61,271 nt of DNA from a virus: positions 1-61,271 of IMG/VR virus record IMGVR_UViG_3300020204_000070; one strand, 5' to 3'. Within the stretch, counting starts at the first letter, position 1; every line of letters starts with the position of its first letter. Below, piece by piece: positions 48,976-59,653 of the stretch. A program made the translations under genes and the position numbers. Under the pieces are notes generated by a model. That model was not told the DNA's origin and did no database searches. It was given only the letters and a program-made list of their open reading frames with translations.

Positions 48976-51900
48976 ATGACTGTAAAAGTTAGAGGTTCCA
49001 AAGGAACTACAATTTCTGTAACACCAGATTTACAGAAAGAAGCTTCTATTGTAATTAGAAGAAGTACAGATGCTGATTTATTTCTAAGAAATTTAGCTGA
49101 TGTAAGCAATACGGTTCTTCAAGACGGATATGTAATTGTATATAATTCAAATACAAATCTGTTTCAAGGAAATTCAGCAGTTGATGTTTTTAATCAAGTA
49201 GCTGGTAATCCCTTATCTAATGTCCTTTCAGGCAATGGCATAGTAATTACAAACTATGAACCATACTTAGGAACAAGATCACCTCTTATTAACCTTAAAG
49301 ATTCTGGTGTTGTTTCTGGAGTTTATGGTAATACCTCTCCTACAATTTTAATACCAGTAGCAAATGTTGATCGATATGGCCGAATTGTTAGCATTGCAAA
49401 TCAGGGTATAGCTAATGCAGAAGTAAGAGTAGCTAATTTAATCGTAACTGGAACTATTTTAGCTGAAGGCAATTCTGTTACAGCTGCTACTGGTATCTTT
49501 ACTAATAACGTTTTAACAAACGTATTTACTGCTAACAATGCTTATCTTGCGAACACTTCAACATTAGTAATTCAAGGTAATAACGCCTACTTTACTAACT
49601 TAAGCGCAACCTCTGTACTTTTAAATAGCTTATCCGGTAATACAGCTAATTTTACTTCTAACGTATTATTAGGAAATGTACTCACATCAAGAGTACAAGC
49701 TACTTCTGGTACATTTACTGATAACGTTACCACTACAGTTGTAAGTGCTAATAGTGTTTATTCTGGTAATATAGCTTCAAATGAACTCTCCTCCTTTACA
49801 GTCAAAGTTGGAAACGTTCAAGGCAATACTGCTAGCTTTACATCCAATGTTTCTACCGGCAATTTATTAACTTCAAGGATACAAGCTACTTCAGGAAATT
49901 TTTCTGAAAATGTTAATACTGTAGTTGTTAGCTCAAATAATATTTTTTCAGGCAATTTAGATTCCGATGTTATTTCAGCTAATAATGTTTACTTAACAGA
50001 CTTACAAGGTTCTACTTCGACCTTTACTGGTAATGTTTCTACTGGTAATATTTCATCAAGTCGTATAGAAGCTGTTTCGGGATCATTTTCTAATAATGTC
50101 ACCACAAACGTAGTAAGCACTCAAAGTTTGTATACAGCTAACGCTGATACAGAAATACTTAATTTTACAACCGGTTACGGTTCAAACGTAGTAGTTGAAA
50201 CTTTATTTGTAAACAATGCTAGTTTCTCATCTAATGTAGTTGCTGGAAATATATCTACCGGAAGAGTAGAGGGAACGTCAGCACATTTTGCAGACAATGT
50301 AGTTACAGGAAATGTAAGTGCACTAAACCTGTATTCTTTAAGATTAGATACACAAAACGTTTCTACTACATCATTAAGTACAAATTCCGCCTACTCCAAC
50401 GCCCTTTACACAAACGAAATAACTTCAACTGTTGGTACATTTTATGCTAATGTAAATACAGGAAATATTTCTACTAACAGATTAGAAGCAGTATCTGGTA
50501 ATTTTTCTGGTAATCTTACTTCTGATAGTATTCATACTGGACCAGTTTACGCTACCACGGGAAATTATTCCGGCAATGTTGCAACAGGCAACATAGCTAC
50601 CAACCGTTTAGAGGCTGTATCAGCAAGTTTTACAGGCAATGCTACTGTTGGTAATCTATATGCTGAAAACTTTGTTACTCCAAATCTGTTGGCGTATTAT
50701 GGAAATTTTGCTCAAAATTTAATTTCTGCAACATTCCACACCAATCACATATTCTCATCAAATATTGATTCGGGGAATGTTAATACTAATTACGTATATG
50801 GTATTGGTGCAGATTTTGTTCAAAATGTATCAGCTGGTAATCTAAATGCTTCACAAACTGTTACGACTAACGATCTTAGAGTATTAGGTTCTCTTTACTC
50901 TAACGATATTACTGCAGACTTTGTTGTAGTTCAAGGTAACCTGTTTGTACAGGGAACTACTACAACGATCAATACCGAAGAAATTGCATTAGCTGATAAC
51001 AAGATAGTTATTAATAGCAATCAAACTGGTGTTCCCGTAGAAGATGCTGCTATTGTTGTTAATAGGGGAAATCAAGCTAACGTCGAAGTACTTTGGGATG
51101 AAACCTATAATGTTTGGAAATTTACAAACGACGGTAACGTTTACTATCTAATTCCAACTACAACATCAGATTTAATAGAGGGAGCAAATCTTTATTATAC
51201 AAATGCTAGAGTTCACGCTTCATTATCTGTAAATGATATTGGTGGTGATGGGGAATTAGTTTACAATTCAGCAAACGGTTTATTCACATACAGAGGTCCT
51301 TCCTCTTCAGAAGTAAGAGCTCATTTAAGCGCAGCTGATCTTGGTGGCGATGGGTCTTTTAGCTATGATAATACTACAGGTGTATTTAGCTATACTGGAC
51401 CAAGTAATGCTGAGGTTAGAGCACACCTTAGTGCTGCAGATTTAGGTGGCGATGGATCTTTTAGCTATGATAATACTACAGGTGTATTCAGCTATACTGG
51501 ACCAAGTGCTAGTGAAGTAAGAGCTCATCTATCAGCAGGAATTGGTTTAAATTACGATAACACCTCTGGTCAATTCAGGCTAGCAAACACCACTGTAACT
51601 GCTGGTACGTACGGAAATTCAATATTAATTCCTATCTTTACAGTAGATGATCAAGGTAGAATTTCCAATGTACAAACTACATTAGTTGCTGGTGTATCTA
51701 ATTTCACAGCTAACGGCAATGTTTTTACAATCTTTACTACTTCTGGTCAGACATTTACTGCCTCTATTCAACCTAATTCAGTAGCTCTTGGCAGAGACAC
51801 TTATGGTGATTATGTTTCTAATTTAACAGCTGGTATAGGCGTCACGGTTTTAAACAACACAGGAGAAGGATCAAATGTTACAGTAAGGATAGGGCAGAAT

Positions 51901-54663
51901 GTTGATCCTACTGCTACTGTAACCTTCTCTAATGTTTCTGCACATACCTTTAATGGAAACATAGTAGGTAATTTTGGAAACATTAAAAATCTAGTTGGCG
52001 CTACAATAAATTTAACCGGTGACATAACTGCAAATAGTTTCTTTACAAATGTAATTGAAACAACTGTTATTACATCTAATAATATATTTGCTAATTCAAT
52101 TACTCTCACTGACTATGTAAGCGCAGCTAATGCTACCTTCTCTAGCAATTTAGGTACTGGTAATTTATTTGTATCTGGTAATACTAATATAAAAGATTTG
52201 TGGGTATATGGTGAAGCACATTTCTACGGAAACGTAACAACCTACGAAGCAAACAATTTATCTATTTCTGATAATATGATTTTCCTTAACCAGGGAAATC
52301 AAAATACTAATCCAGATATTGGTTTTGCATTTAATTACAACGATGGAATTTATCGGCATGGTGGCTTCTTTAGAGATGCCTCAGATGGAAACTTTAAAGT
52401 ATTTGATCAATATGAGCCAGAACCTCAAAACTCCCAATTTATTGATACAGCAAACACTACATTTCACCTTGCTAATTTACAAGCAACAACATTCATAGGC
52501 AATTTGCAGGGAGATGTTTATGGTACGGTTAGTTCATTAGCTAATCATACTACTAGCAATGTAGTCGAAGGTGCAAATCTCTACTTTACCAATAATAGAG
52601 TATATTCAAATGTAATCGCTTTAAACTACATTACTAATGCCGCTCTTGTAGGCTATGCAACTAACGCTGAAATTGCGTTAAAAGCCAATATTACTGACCT
52701 CAACACATCTAATGTAGTAGAGGGTGTAAATCTTTATTTTACTACAGCAAGAGCGAGAGAATCTATTTCAGTATCTGGAGCTGGTTTATATGATAATACA
52801 ACTGGTTTAATTACAATCATAGGTGGCGTTTCTTCTGTTGGTGGCTCTACTGGAAATATCACTAATGCCCAGTTAGCATCCTTTATAGTAGACTCCGGGC
52901 TTCTAACAACATCAAATGTATCTGAAGGTGCAAATCTTTACTTTACAAACGTTAGAGCGGTCGAGGCAGTTCAAAACACTAATCCTATCTTTAATGATGT
53001 AATAGTACAGGGTTCTTTATTCTCTAACGACATTACAGCAGATAACGTTGTTATTCAAGGCAATTTGTTTGTCCAAGGCACCACAACTAGCATTCAAACT
53101 AATGAGCTGTCAATAGATGATAATAAGATTACTCTTAATAGTAATGTAACAGGTGCTCCAATTCTTGATGCAGGAATTATTGTTAATCGAGGATCAAATG
53201 CTAATGTAGAACTTCAGTGGAATGAGTCAATTGATAGATGGCAATTTACAAACGACGGTGCTGTATATTATTTAATTCCAACATCTACTAGTGATTTACA
53301 AGAAGGAGCAAATCTTTATTTTACTACCCAACGCTCGAGAGATTCTATATCTGCTGGCGTTGGAATAAACTATGACAATACTTCTGGTGTAGTAAGATTA
53401 GCTAATACCACAGTAATTGCAAACACTTACGGTAATGGTATTTCAATTCCAGTAATTACTGTTGATGACCAAGGTAGGATCACCAACGTCTCAACTGCAT
53501 TGGTAGCTGGAGTAAGTAGTTTTACTACAAACGCTAATACACTAACAATTGTTACTTCCGCTGGTTCTTCTTTCCAGGCTAATTTAGATCCAGACCTAAT
53601 AGTTTCATCTACACCTCCAACCCCTGCCTATCAGGGATTAACCTGGATAGATAGCAACACTGGTAAGAGATTTGAATTCTTTGGAGATGAGGATTCTTTC
53701 CAGTGGGTTGAATTAATTTCTGATGGTGTAATTCCAATAACTAGCAATGCCTCCGTTCAATCTGTAAACGGATTAGTTGGATTAGTATCACTTACAACCA
53801 CCAATATACCAGAAGGAGCTAATCTTTATCATTCCAATACAAGAGTAGTTACTGCTCTTACTGGTGGTACTGGGATTGAAATATCCTCTAATGGTTTAAT
53901 TACAGCAAACGTAGGAGTAATAGGTGGTGGTAGTGTTACATCTGTCAACGGATTGGTAGGTGCCGTAAATCTAGTTACAGCCAATATTAATGAAGTTAAT
54001 AACCTCTACTTTACAAATGCAAGAGTCCAAACTTATTTAGAAACTGTTGGTAATATTATTCCTAGTGGAAACAATATTCAAACTTTAGGTTCACCAACTA
54101 AGCGGTTTAAAGACCTATACATCTCAGGCAATTCAATTTACTTAGGTAGTGTTGTACTTTCTTCATCCGACAATGGAAAGTTTAGAGTTACTAGCCAATC
54201 TACCACTACAAATTTAATTTCTGACACAGATTTAACTACAGCCAATGTTGCAGAAGTTACTAATCTCTACTTTACAAACACTAGAGCTATATCTGCCCTA
54301 TCTGAAGGTTCTGGCATAAATATAGACGCAAATGGTTTAATTACTGCAACAGTTACTGCAGGAGCAGTAAACTCATTTAATAATATATCTGTTGTAAATG
54401 GCACAGAAGGCAATATAGTAGCTTCTGGTTCAGATACATTAAAGATTCAAACAACAGGTTTAATTACCGCTAATACCAATCCATCGACTAAAACTCTTTC
54501 GTTTACTATTGGTGGCAATTTCCCGTTTTTTGATAGTAATGGATCACAAAATAATATAGCTTTGCGAGTAGCTGATTCGACAGTTCAGAATTCTGTGAGT
54601 TTTATTTACCTTCCATTCTCAAAAAGTGATGGAACACCTGTTAATACATTAAGGTATCAATAA
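48976..54663 (+). CDS. Giant repetitive tail-fibre protein, 1895 aa
   Basis: No Cys-rich or catalytic domain; almost wholly Ser/Thr/Asn/Gly-rich beta structure. Residues about 160-650 repeat a theme of about 30 residues (FTSNVSTGNLLTSRIQATSG and variants). A 34-residue block repeats three times near residues 745-846. The theme SNVxEGxNLYFTNxR recurs at least six times and links it to the fibre genes at 54664 and 58070. Two related blocks with FVQGTTTTINTEEIALADNK and FVQGTTTSIQTNELSIDDNK are internal duplications. There is no C-terminal chaperone. Probably a long fibre or adhesin shaft. Confidence 0.75.
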   Translation: MTVKVRGSKGTTISVTPDLQKEASIVIRRSTDADLFLRNLADVSNTVLQDGYVIVYNSNTNLFQGNSAVDVFNQVAGNPLSNVLSGNGIVITNYEPYLGTRSPLINLKDSGVVSGVYGNTSPTILIPVANVDRYGRIVSIANQGIANAEVRVANLIVTGTILAEGNSVTAATGIFTNNVLTNVFTANNAYLANTSTLVIQGNNAYFTNLSATSVLLNSLSGNTANFTSNVLLGNVLTSRVQATSGTFTDNVTTTVVSANSVYSGNIASNELSSFTVKVGNVQGNTASFTSNVSTGNLLTSRIQATSGNFSENVNTVVVSSNNIFSGNLDSDVISANNVYLTDLQGSTSTFTGNVSTGNISSSRIEAVSGSFSNNVTTNVVSTQSLYTANADTEILNFTTGYGSNVVVETLFVNNASFSSNVVAGNISTGRVEGTSAHFADNVVTGNVSALNLYSLRLDTQNVSTTSLSTNSAYSNALYTNEITSTVGTFYANVNTGNISTNRLEAVSGNFSGNLTSDSIHTGPVYATTGNYSGNVATGNIATNRLEAVSASFTGNATVGNLYAENFVTPNLLAYYGNFAQNLISATFHTNHIFSSNIDSGNVNTNYVYGIGADFVQNVSAGNLNASQTVTTNDLRVLGSLYSNDITADFVVVQGNLFVQGTTTTINTEEIALADNKIVINSNQTGVPVEDAAIVVNRGNQANVEVLWDETYNVWKFTNDGNVYYLIPTTTSDLIEGANLYYTNARVHASLSVNDIGGDGELVYNSANGLFTYRGPSSSEVRAHLSAADLGGDGSFSYDNTTGVFSYTGPSNAEVRAHLSAADLGGDGSFSYDNTTGVFSYTGPSASEVRAHLSAGIGLNYDNTSGQFRLANTTVTAGTYGNSILIPIFTVDDQGRISNVQTTLVAGVSNFTANGNVFTIFTTSGQTFTASIQPNSVALGRDTYGDYVSNLTAGIGVTVLNNTGEGSNVTVRIGQNVDPTATVTFSNVSAHTFNGNIVGNFGNIKNLVGATINLTGDITANSFFTNVIETTVITSNNIFANSITLTDYVSAANATFSSNLGTGNLFVSGNTNIKDLWVYGEAHFYGNVTTYEANNLSISDNMIFLNQGNQNTNPDIGFAFNYNDGIYRHGGFFRDASDGNFKVFDQYEPEPQNSQFIDTANTTFHLANLQATTFIGNLQGDVYGTVSSLANHTTSNVVEGANLYFTNNRVYSNVIALNYITNAALVGYATNAEIALKANITDLNTSNVVEGVNLYFTTARARESISVSGAGLYDNTTGLITIIGGVSSVGGSTGNITNAQLASFIVDSGLLTTSNVSEGANLYFTNVRAVEAVQNTNPIFNDVIVQGSLFSNDITADNVVIQGNLFVQGTTTSIQTNELSIDDNKITLNSNVTGAPILDAGIIVNRGSNANVELQWNESIDRWQFTNDGAVYYLIPTSTSDLQEGANLYFTTQRSRDSISAGVGINYDNTSGVVRLANTTVIANTYGNGISIPVITVDDQGRITNVSTALVAGVSSFTTNANTLTIVTSAGSSFQANLDPDLIVSSTPPTPAYQGLTWIDSNTGKRFEFFGDEDSFQWVELISDGVIPITSNASVQSVNGLVGLVSLTTTNIPEGANLYHSNTRVVTALTGGTGIEISSNGLITANVGVIGGGSVTSVNGLVGAVNLVTANINEVNNLYFTNARVQTYLETVGNIIPSGNNIQTLGSPTKRFKDLYISGNSIYLGSVVLSSSDNGKFRVTSQSTTTNLISDTDLTTANVAEVTNLYFTNTRAISALSEGSGINIDANGLITATVTAGAVNSFNNISVVNGTEGNIVASGSDTLKIQTTGLITANTNPSTKTLSFTIGGNFPFFDSNGSQNNIALRVADSTVQNSVSFIYLPFSKSDGTPVNTLRYQ
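51208..51513 (+). repeat. Three tandem 102-bp units in the giant fibre gene
   Basis: Units start at 51208, 51310 and 51412, with the beginning of a fourth at 51514. Each codes 34 residues with HLSAADLGGDGSFSYDNTTG. The second and third copies are nearly identical in DNA; the first is diverged (DIGGDGELVYNSANGLF). A recent duplication of the second unit is likely. Confidence 0.8.
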
Positions 54664-56169
54664 ATGGCTAACCAAATACCTGTAAAGGCAATTTACACAG
54701 CTTCAAACGTTACATCGCTTGGAGAATATATTTCTGGCGATACAATTTCAACAACATACACAGACGCTAAAGTATCAAGTGTAGGTGGTGTAGAAGGAAC
54801 AGTATCTAATGCTCAACTTGCTTCGGGAATCACTACTTCTGGTATACTTACAACTGCAAATGTAAGTGAAGTAACAAATCTCTACTATACTAACGCTAGA
54901 GTATATGCTAACGTTGAGTCAATTGGCTATGCTTCTAATAGTTATGTAAACACAAGGCTGCTTACTAAGGCAAATGTAGCCGACCTTACAACTAGTAATG
55001 TTTCAGAAGAAAGTAATTTATACTTTACTAATGCAAGGGTCTATGCTAATGTTACAGCTTTAAACTATGCTACTACTTCACATGTTGCTAGTGAAATAGC
55101 TAATTTAGTAAATTCTGCTCCGTCTACACTTGACACTTTAAACGAATTAGCTTCTGCATTAAATAATGACCCTAGCTTCGCAACGACAACTGCAACATTA
55201 ATTGGCAATTCGTTTAATCAAGCCAATGCTGCTTTTGCAGCTGCTAATACCAAAGTTTCAACAGTCGCTGGCGTAACATCAACGACCATATCTAATTCAG
55301 TAATTGCAAGCGGTATTTCGCAAACAGGCATTTTAACTACCGCAAACGTTTCAGAGGTTACAAATCTCTACTTCTCCAACGCAAGGGCAATACTTGCTTC
55401 TATTCCTGCAGTATCTCAAATTAATGTTACTGCACCTGGATTTTATTATGCAATGGATTCTTACTCCGGTAATAATCCTACTGTTTATGTTACTGCTGGT
55501 GAAACTATATCATTTAATCTCAATGTTGTAGGCCATCCTTTTTATATTAGAGTATCTGCTGGTGGATCTAATTATAATACAGGCTTAACTCATGTAGATA
55601 ACAATGGAACAATATCAATAGGATCCAGCGCTCAAGGTAAAACTACTGGAGTTTTATTTTGGAAGATACCATATGAATTAGGTAGTAACAACTATGTATA
55701 TCAATGTGGTTTTCACCCAACAAGTATGGTTGGTGATATTGTTATTTCTACTGTACTGACAACTAATATCAGCGTCCAATTTGGATCATTAGGAGTTGGT
55801 ACTGCTCCTTCAAATACTGCTGGAGAAATAAGGGCCACTAATGATATTACTGCCTTTTATAGTTCTGATAAAAAGTACAAAGAAAATGTCCAACCAATTC
55901 AAAATGCATTAGAAATAATTAAAAATATTGGTGGTAAAACATTTGATTGGACGGATGAGTATATAAAATCTCATGGTGGTGAAGATGGTTATTTTGTTCG
56001 TAAGAATGACTATGGAGTAATAGCTCAGGATGTTGAAAAAATATTTCCTTTAGCAGTTAGAAAGAGAGAGGATGGATCTTTGGCTGTAGATTATTCTCGT
56101 TTAAGTGCTCTAGCATTTGCTGCAATTATAGAGCTCGCTGAGGAAATTAATAAATTAAAGAATAAGTAA
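54664..56169 (+). CDS. Tail fibre with cupredoxin-like domain and S74 chaperone
   Basis: 501 residues in three parts. Residues 1-250 are shaft with the ANVSEVTNLYYTNAR theme. Residues about 253-365 are a cupredoxin-like domain: VTAGETISFNLNVVGHPFYI, then VLFWKIPYEL and YVYQCGFHPTSMVGDI. Its ligands H291, C348, H351 and M355 make a complete type-1 copper set with C-x2-H-x3-M spacing. Residues 399-501 are the S74 chaperone (SSDKKYKENVQPIQNALEII, GVIAQDVEKIFP). The domain may be a receptor-binding head; copper binding is inferred, not shown. Confidence 0.8.
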   Translation: MANQIPVKAIYTASNVTSLGEYISGDTISTTYTDAKVSSVGGVEGTVSNAQLASGITTSGILTTANVSEVTNLYYTNARVYANVESIGYASNSYVNTRLLTKANVADLTTSNVSEESNLYFTNARVYANVTALNYATTSHVASEIANLVNSAPSTLDTLNELASALNNDPSFATTTATLIGNSFNQANAAFAAANTKVSTVAGVTSTTISNSVIASGISQTGILTTANVSEVTNLYFSNARAILASIPAVSQINVTAPGFYYAMDSYSGNNPTVYVTAGETISFNLNVVGHPFYIRVSAGGSNYNTGLTHVDNNGTISIGSSAQGKTTGVLFWKIPYELGSNNYVYQCGFHPTSMVGDIVISTVLTTNISVQFGSLGVGTAPSNTAGEIRATNDITAFYSSDKKYKENVQPIQNALEIIKNIGGKTFDWTDEYIKSHGGEDGYFVRKNDYGVIAQDVEKIFPLAVRKREDGSLAVDYSRLSALAFAAIIELAEEINKLKNK

Positions 56170-58029
56170 ATGCCATTAGGTTCGAACGTACAAATAAGTT
56201 TTTCACAATTACAGTCTGAATTTGGCGGAACGGGTGAAATCCGTTTAAGCGATTATACATCTACTTTTGCTTATGATACTCTGGATGTATTTATACTTAA
56301 TGCTGGTAACGTTACCCCCCATGGTGATTCTAGTTTTATTCCCCATAAAGGTATTGGTAAATTTGTTGGAGGGTATCCAACATTAAGACCTACATCATAT
56401 AATGTTAATAGAGCTATGGATCCAATCACTGTTTTTTCGGGTATGAACCTTAAATTTAGAGTGCGTACGATATTTACTGGATCTACCATTAATCCATACA
56501 ATTATTCACCAAATAATAGAATTTATTTAAGTTCTACACCTTATAAAGGAAATGTCGATCTATTAACTACTGGAGTAACTGGTAACCCGGGTAATGGAAT
56601 TAAAAATGCTTTTGAATATATGGTTTTAGATACATCCTCTTATATTCCTAACGACTTTCCATATGATCCATCTAATGTTGCTACAGTTAGTGCATGGTTA
56701 AAGACCGAGGCAAATAGTAATATATTCACATCTGACCTCAATCAGTCTAATATACATTTACAAAGAACTCCAGAAAATGCTATTCCAATAAAAATAATTT
56801 CTAGACCTTCAGTACAAAGAGTTAGGATGTTTTCAGATTATGTTGATATTACATGGCCTTCTAATCTTATTTCGGGAAGTGATGTAATAAAATTAAATTC
56901 TGGAGGATTTGATATCTGGAAACAATATTATGGTTTTTTTTCTGGAAGAGCTGTTAGAATAGGTCAAAATATAACATTTAAAGTAAATGTATCTGCTTTA
57001 CCATCAGTTTATTCAACTGGTACCTACTTAGGAATTTATTTTCCGATATTTCCTATAACTTCATACAGTACCTTTGGTTCAACAGCTGGTATTATTGACG
57101 GTGCACCATTCTTAAGTTTAGGAACCGGCCGTTCTTTGGGATGGTTTAGTAGCAACGGACCGATAGTTTCTTTCATAGGTGGAAGTGGTTTATCAAATAC
57201 AGCAGAAAATGTTGCACAGTGTTTAGCGGATGCTATTGGGACATCTCCTAGAGCTGCTGATTATGAAGGTATAACTGGGTTAACAGCTTCTGCATCTAGA
57301 AGTGGTAACACCTTAACCGTAACTTTATATAATAATACCTCTGATAATTTGTATTTCAATTATTATGCTGGTGCTACTGACAATAGTGGAAGCTTTCTGG
57401 TAGGATACTACAATTCTGCCCTTGTATTTTCTTATTCAAATGATACGTCTGGGTGGAGTAGCGTAGGACAGTCAACGGTCTTTGGTGCTAATTTAGTTTG
57501 CTATGTTGATATATTACAAGGTAATATTATTTTTTCCCAAGCCTCCTTTATATGCCCCGCTCAATCTAATGTATATACGTTAAGTACGAATTTATTAAAT
57601 AGATTTAAAAATAGATTTTACAGTAAAGCACCTGCAGGGCCCTACGAAAGTCAATATGGGTATCAAAGTTTAACAAATGGTATTAGAATAATTTCTGGAA
57701 TAAATTATGATGAAACATTTAGCAATGTTTTTTATTATGGTGCTGACTCCATAAATAATTTTTTTTCTGAATCTGCCCCATTTGACTCAAAAAAAGTTTC
57801 TTTAACAGGAAACTATCTTACTCCTGGTCCGGGATCTTCCAATTTTAATCCTAACATTACTAATTTTAGTAATAATAATTTTTATATAGATACTCGTACC
57901 TTAAGTGACTATACTGGTCTACCGATTACTTCCACACAAAACTATAACCACTACGTAAAGCAATTAAAAAAAGATATGAGTCTAAGTGATTATTGGAATG
58001 GTTATGGCAATGTTGCTTTGGGACTATAA
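56170..58029 (+). CDS. Fibre/adhesin-type structural protein, 619 aa
   Basis: The N-terminus VQISFSQLQSEFGGTGEIRL-SDY is a widespread phage start (ISFSQIQTEFGG) that precedes fibre or tip proteins. The rest is aromatic- and Ser/Asn-rich beta structure without a family I recognise; Tyr and Asn content is high. It ends in YNHYVKQLKKDMSLSDYWNG. It sits between fibre genes, so a receptor-binding role is plausible. Confidence 0.55.
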   Translation: MPLGSNVQISFSQLQSEFGGTGEIRLSDYTSTFAYDTLDVFILNAGNVTPHGDSSFIPHKGIGKFVGGYPTLRPTSYNVNRAMDPITVFSGMNLKFRVRTIFTGSTINPYNYSPNNRIYLSSTPYKGNVDLLTTGVTGNPGNGIKNAFEYMVLDTSSYIPNDFPYDPSNVATVSAWLKTEANSNIFTSDLNQSNIHLQRTPENAIPIKIISRPSVQRVRMFSDYVDITWPSNLISGSDVIKLNSGGFDIWKQYYGFFSGRAVRIGQNITFKVNVSALPSVYSTGTYLGIYFPIFPITSYSTFGSTAGIIDGAPFLSLGTGRSLGWFSSNGPIVSFIGGSGLSNTAENVAQCLADAIGTSPRAADYEGITGLTASASRSGNTLTVTLYNNTSDNLYFNYYAGATDNSGSFLVGYYNSALVFSYSNDTSGWSSVGQSTVFGANLVCYVDILQGNIIFSQASFICPAQSNVYTLSTNLLNRFKNRFYSKAPAGPYESQYGYQSLTNGIRIISGINYDETFSNVFYYGADSINNFFSESAPFDSKKVSLTGNYLTPGPGSSNFNPNITNFSNNNFYIDTRTLSDYTGLPITSTQNYNHYVKQLKKDMSLSDYWNGYGNVALGL

Positions 58030-58038
58030 AAATATAAA

Positions 58039-58047
58039 ATAAATATA
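58039..58047 (+). promoter_or_regulatory. Late-type promoter box ATAAATATA
   Basis: ATAAATATA ends 22 bases before ATG 58070, in the 40-base gap between fibre genes. The spacing equals that at 48615 and 59655. Confidence 0.6.
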
Positions 58048-58069
58048 AGATTATTAAAGAAAAAATTTA

Positions 58070-58549
58070 ATGCCTATAAATTTTCCTATCAATCCAAGTA
58101 TTGGTACCACCTATTCCTATAGTGGAAAAACTTGGGTGTACACCGGCAATGCTTGGGAAATACAGATAGTAGCTCTGACTACCTCTGGAGTCCCAGAAGG
58201 TAATAACCTATATTTTACCAACACTAGAGTAGTTACTACTATTTCTAGTGAAACGCTTAATAATGCAACGTTTACTGGCAATGTTGTAGCCGGTAATATA
58301 AATATAAACGGGGTTATTACTGGCAATGGTAATGGATTAGTTAATATTCCATATGGTTCTATTGTTGGATTAACTACAGAAAATGTTATTGAAGTTTTAA
58401 ATTTATATTATACAAACACAAGGGCTAGGGCTGCTTTTTCGGCTGGCACTGGTCTTTCTTACAACGTCGAAATAGGCCGTTTCAGTCTTTCCGGAGGAGG
58501 CGGCGGTGGTGCAGGCTTTGAAGATATTTTAATTTACTCTCAACCTTAA
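58070..58549 (+). CDS. Short fibre-like protein, 159 aa
   Basis: The N-terminal 40 residues (FPINPSIGTTYSYSGKTWVY-TGNAWE) are a compact module common at the start of phage fibre proteins. Then come two copies of the fibre theme (VPEGNNLYFTNTRVV and VIEVLNLYYTNTRAR) and a Gly-rich end (GGGGGGAGFED). It looks like a miniature relative of the giant fibre. It carries its own late-type promoter. Confidence 0.6.
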   Translation: MPINFPINPSIGTTYSYSGKTWVYTGNAWEIQIVALTTSGVPEGNNLYFTNTRVVTTISSETLNNATFTGNVVAGNININGVITGNGNGLVNIPYGSIVGLTTENVIEVLNLYYTNTRARAAFSAGTGLSYNVEIGRFSLSGGGGGGAGFEDILIYSQP

Positions 58550-58879
58550 ATGGCAACCTTATCTAGTAACGTTTATAGCAATATTGGTACAACACCAGTA
58601 GAAGTTGTTTATGCTGACGGTGGTAAAAATATTACCATTTTAGGTTTAAATATATGTAATAAGTCAGGATCCCCAGTATCTGTTGATGGATATTACGATC
58701 GTTCTGGTAATGTCTTCTACATATTTAAATCTCTCTACATTGATGCAGAAACTACGGTAGTTGCTATTGGTGATAATCAAAGGCTTATACTTAAGCCTCT
58801 TACACAGCTTATGATTGTTTCAAGTGCTAATTCAGCGATAGATGTTGTTGCTAGTATTGCGGAGACTTATCTAAATTGA
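58550..58879 (+). CDS. Small beta-rich structural protein, 109 aa
   Basis: Predominantly beta (YSNIGTTPVEVVYADGGKNI, then LNICNKSGSPVSVDGYYDRS), without catalytic motifs. Proteins of this size and pattern stand next to fibre genes in many phages. It starts directly after the previous stop and overlaps the next gene's TTG start by 4 bases (TTGA). Confidence 0.5.
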   Translation: MATLSSNVYSNIGTTPVEVVYADGGKNITILGLNICNKSGSPVSVDGYYDRSGNVFYIFKSLYIDAETTVVAIGDNQRLILKPLTQLMIVSSANSAIDVVASIAETYLN

Positions 58880-59634
58880 CCACTACAATTGGAAATAAAT
58901 TAGCAAGCTCTTTTTACGGGCTTGACACTACTGCTCAATTAACCATGCACGCATTTAGACGTGATGGCGATGGCAATTTAATTTATTCAAAGGTAAATAT
59001 CTCAAGCAATGAGACTGCAAATCTAACGAACGGACAAGGTCCCGCTTATGAGGGTATGGAAGAGTTTGTAACTGGAGTTACAGCTTCAGGAGTAGTTCAT
59101 AATTCTATTCCAGTTGGGGTCAATGAGATTGGAAGAAAAGCTTTTTTAGGACAAATATATTCCGTAAAAATTATTAACCCATCTACTAATCCAAAATTTC
59201 TTTTAAATGATCAAATACTAAACGAGATAGATGTAGTTACTGGAGCAAAATTTACTTTTGTTACTGATGATCCATCTACTCAAGGATTTCCAATTTATAT
59301 TTCTTCAATAGCGCAGGGAAATAATTATACATACGAGTATTTGTCGGGTGTAGAAAATTCACGCAGTTCTTATGGTGGTACGCAAGGAGATATTAGATCT
59401 AATACAACAGAGCCTTTAATGTTTACTGTACCTGAAAATGCACCATCAGTTTTATATCTAGCTAGCGGCAATCACAACAATGTGTTTATTACACTGCATG
59501 TAAATCGTCTTCCTCATTCTAACTTAAAAAACCGTTATTATGGGCAAGTTAAATTTGATGACACAAGAGTGACTTATTTTTTAAATAATGATGGCTATCT
59601 AGTAGCAAGATATAATCAAAACTATGATTACTAA
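58876..59634 (+). CDS. Fibre-operon structural protein, 252 aa
   Basis: It starts with TTG overlapping the upstream stop (TTGA); no ATG lies before the conserved-looking region LASSFYGLDTTAQLTMHAFR. The middle has TGAKFTFVTDDPSTQGFPIY and the end HNNVFITLHVNRLPHSNLKN. The mix of Gly, Asn and aromatic residues suggests a beta-sandwich fold. Family not recognised. It is the last gene before the adhesin with its own late box. Confidence 0.5.
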   Translation: MTTTIGNKLASSFYGLDTTAQLTMHAFRRDGDGNLIYSKVNISSNETANLTNGQGPAYEGMEEFVTGVTASGVVHNSIPVGVNEIGRKAFLGQIYSVKIINPSTNPKFLLNDQILNEIDVVTGAKFTFVTDDPSTQGFPIYISSIAQGNNYTYEYLSGVENSRSSYGGTQGDIRSNTTEPLMFTVPENAPSVLYLASGNHNNVFITLHVNRLPHSNLKNRYYGQVKFDDTRVTYFLNNDGYLVARYNQNYDY

Positions 59635-59653
59635 TTTCCAACATAAAAATAAT

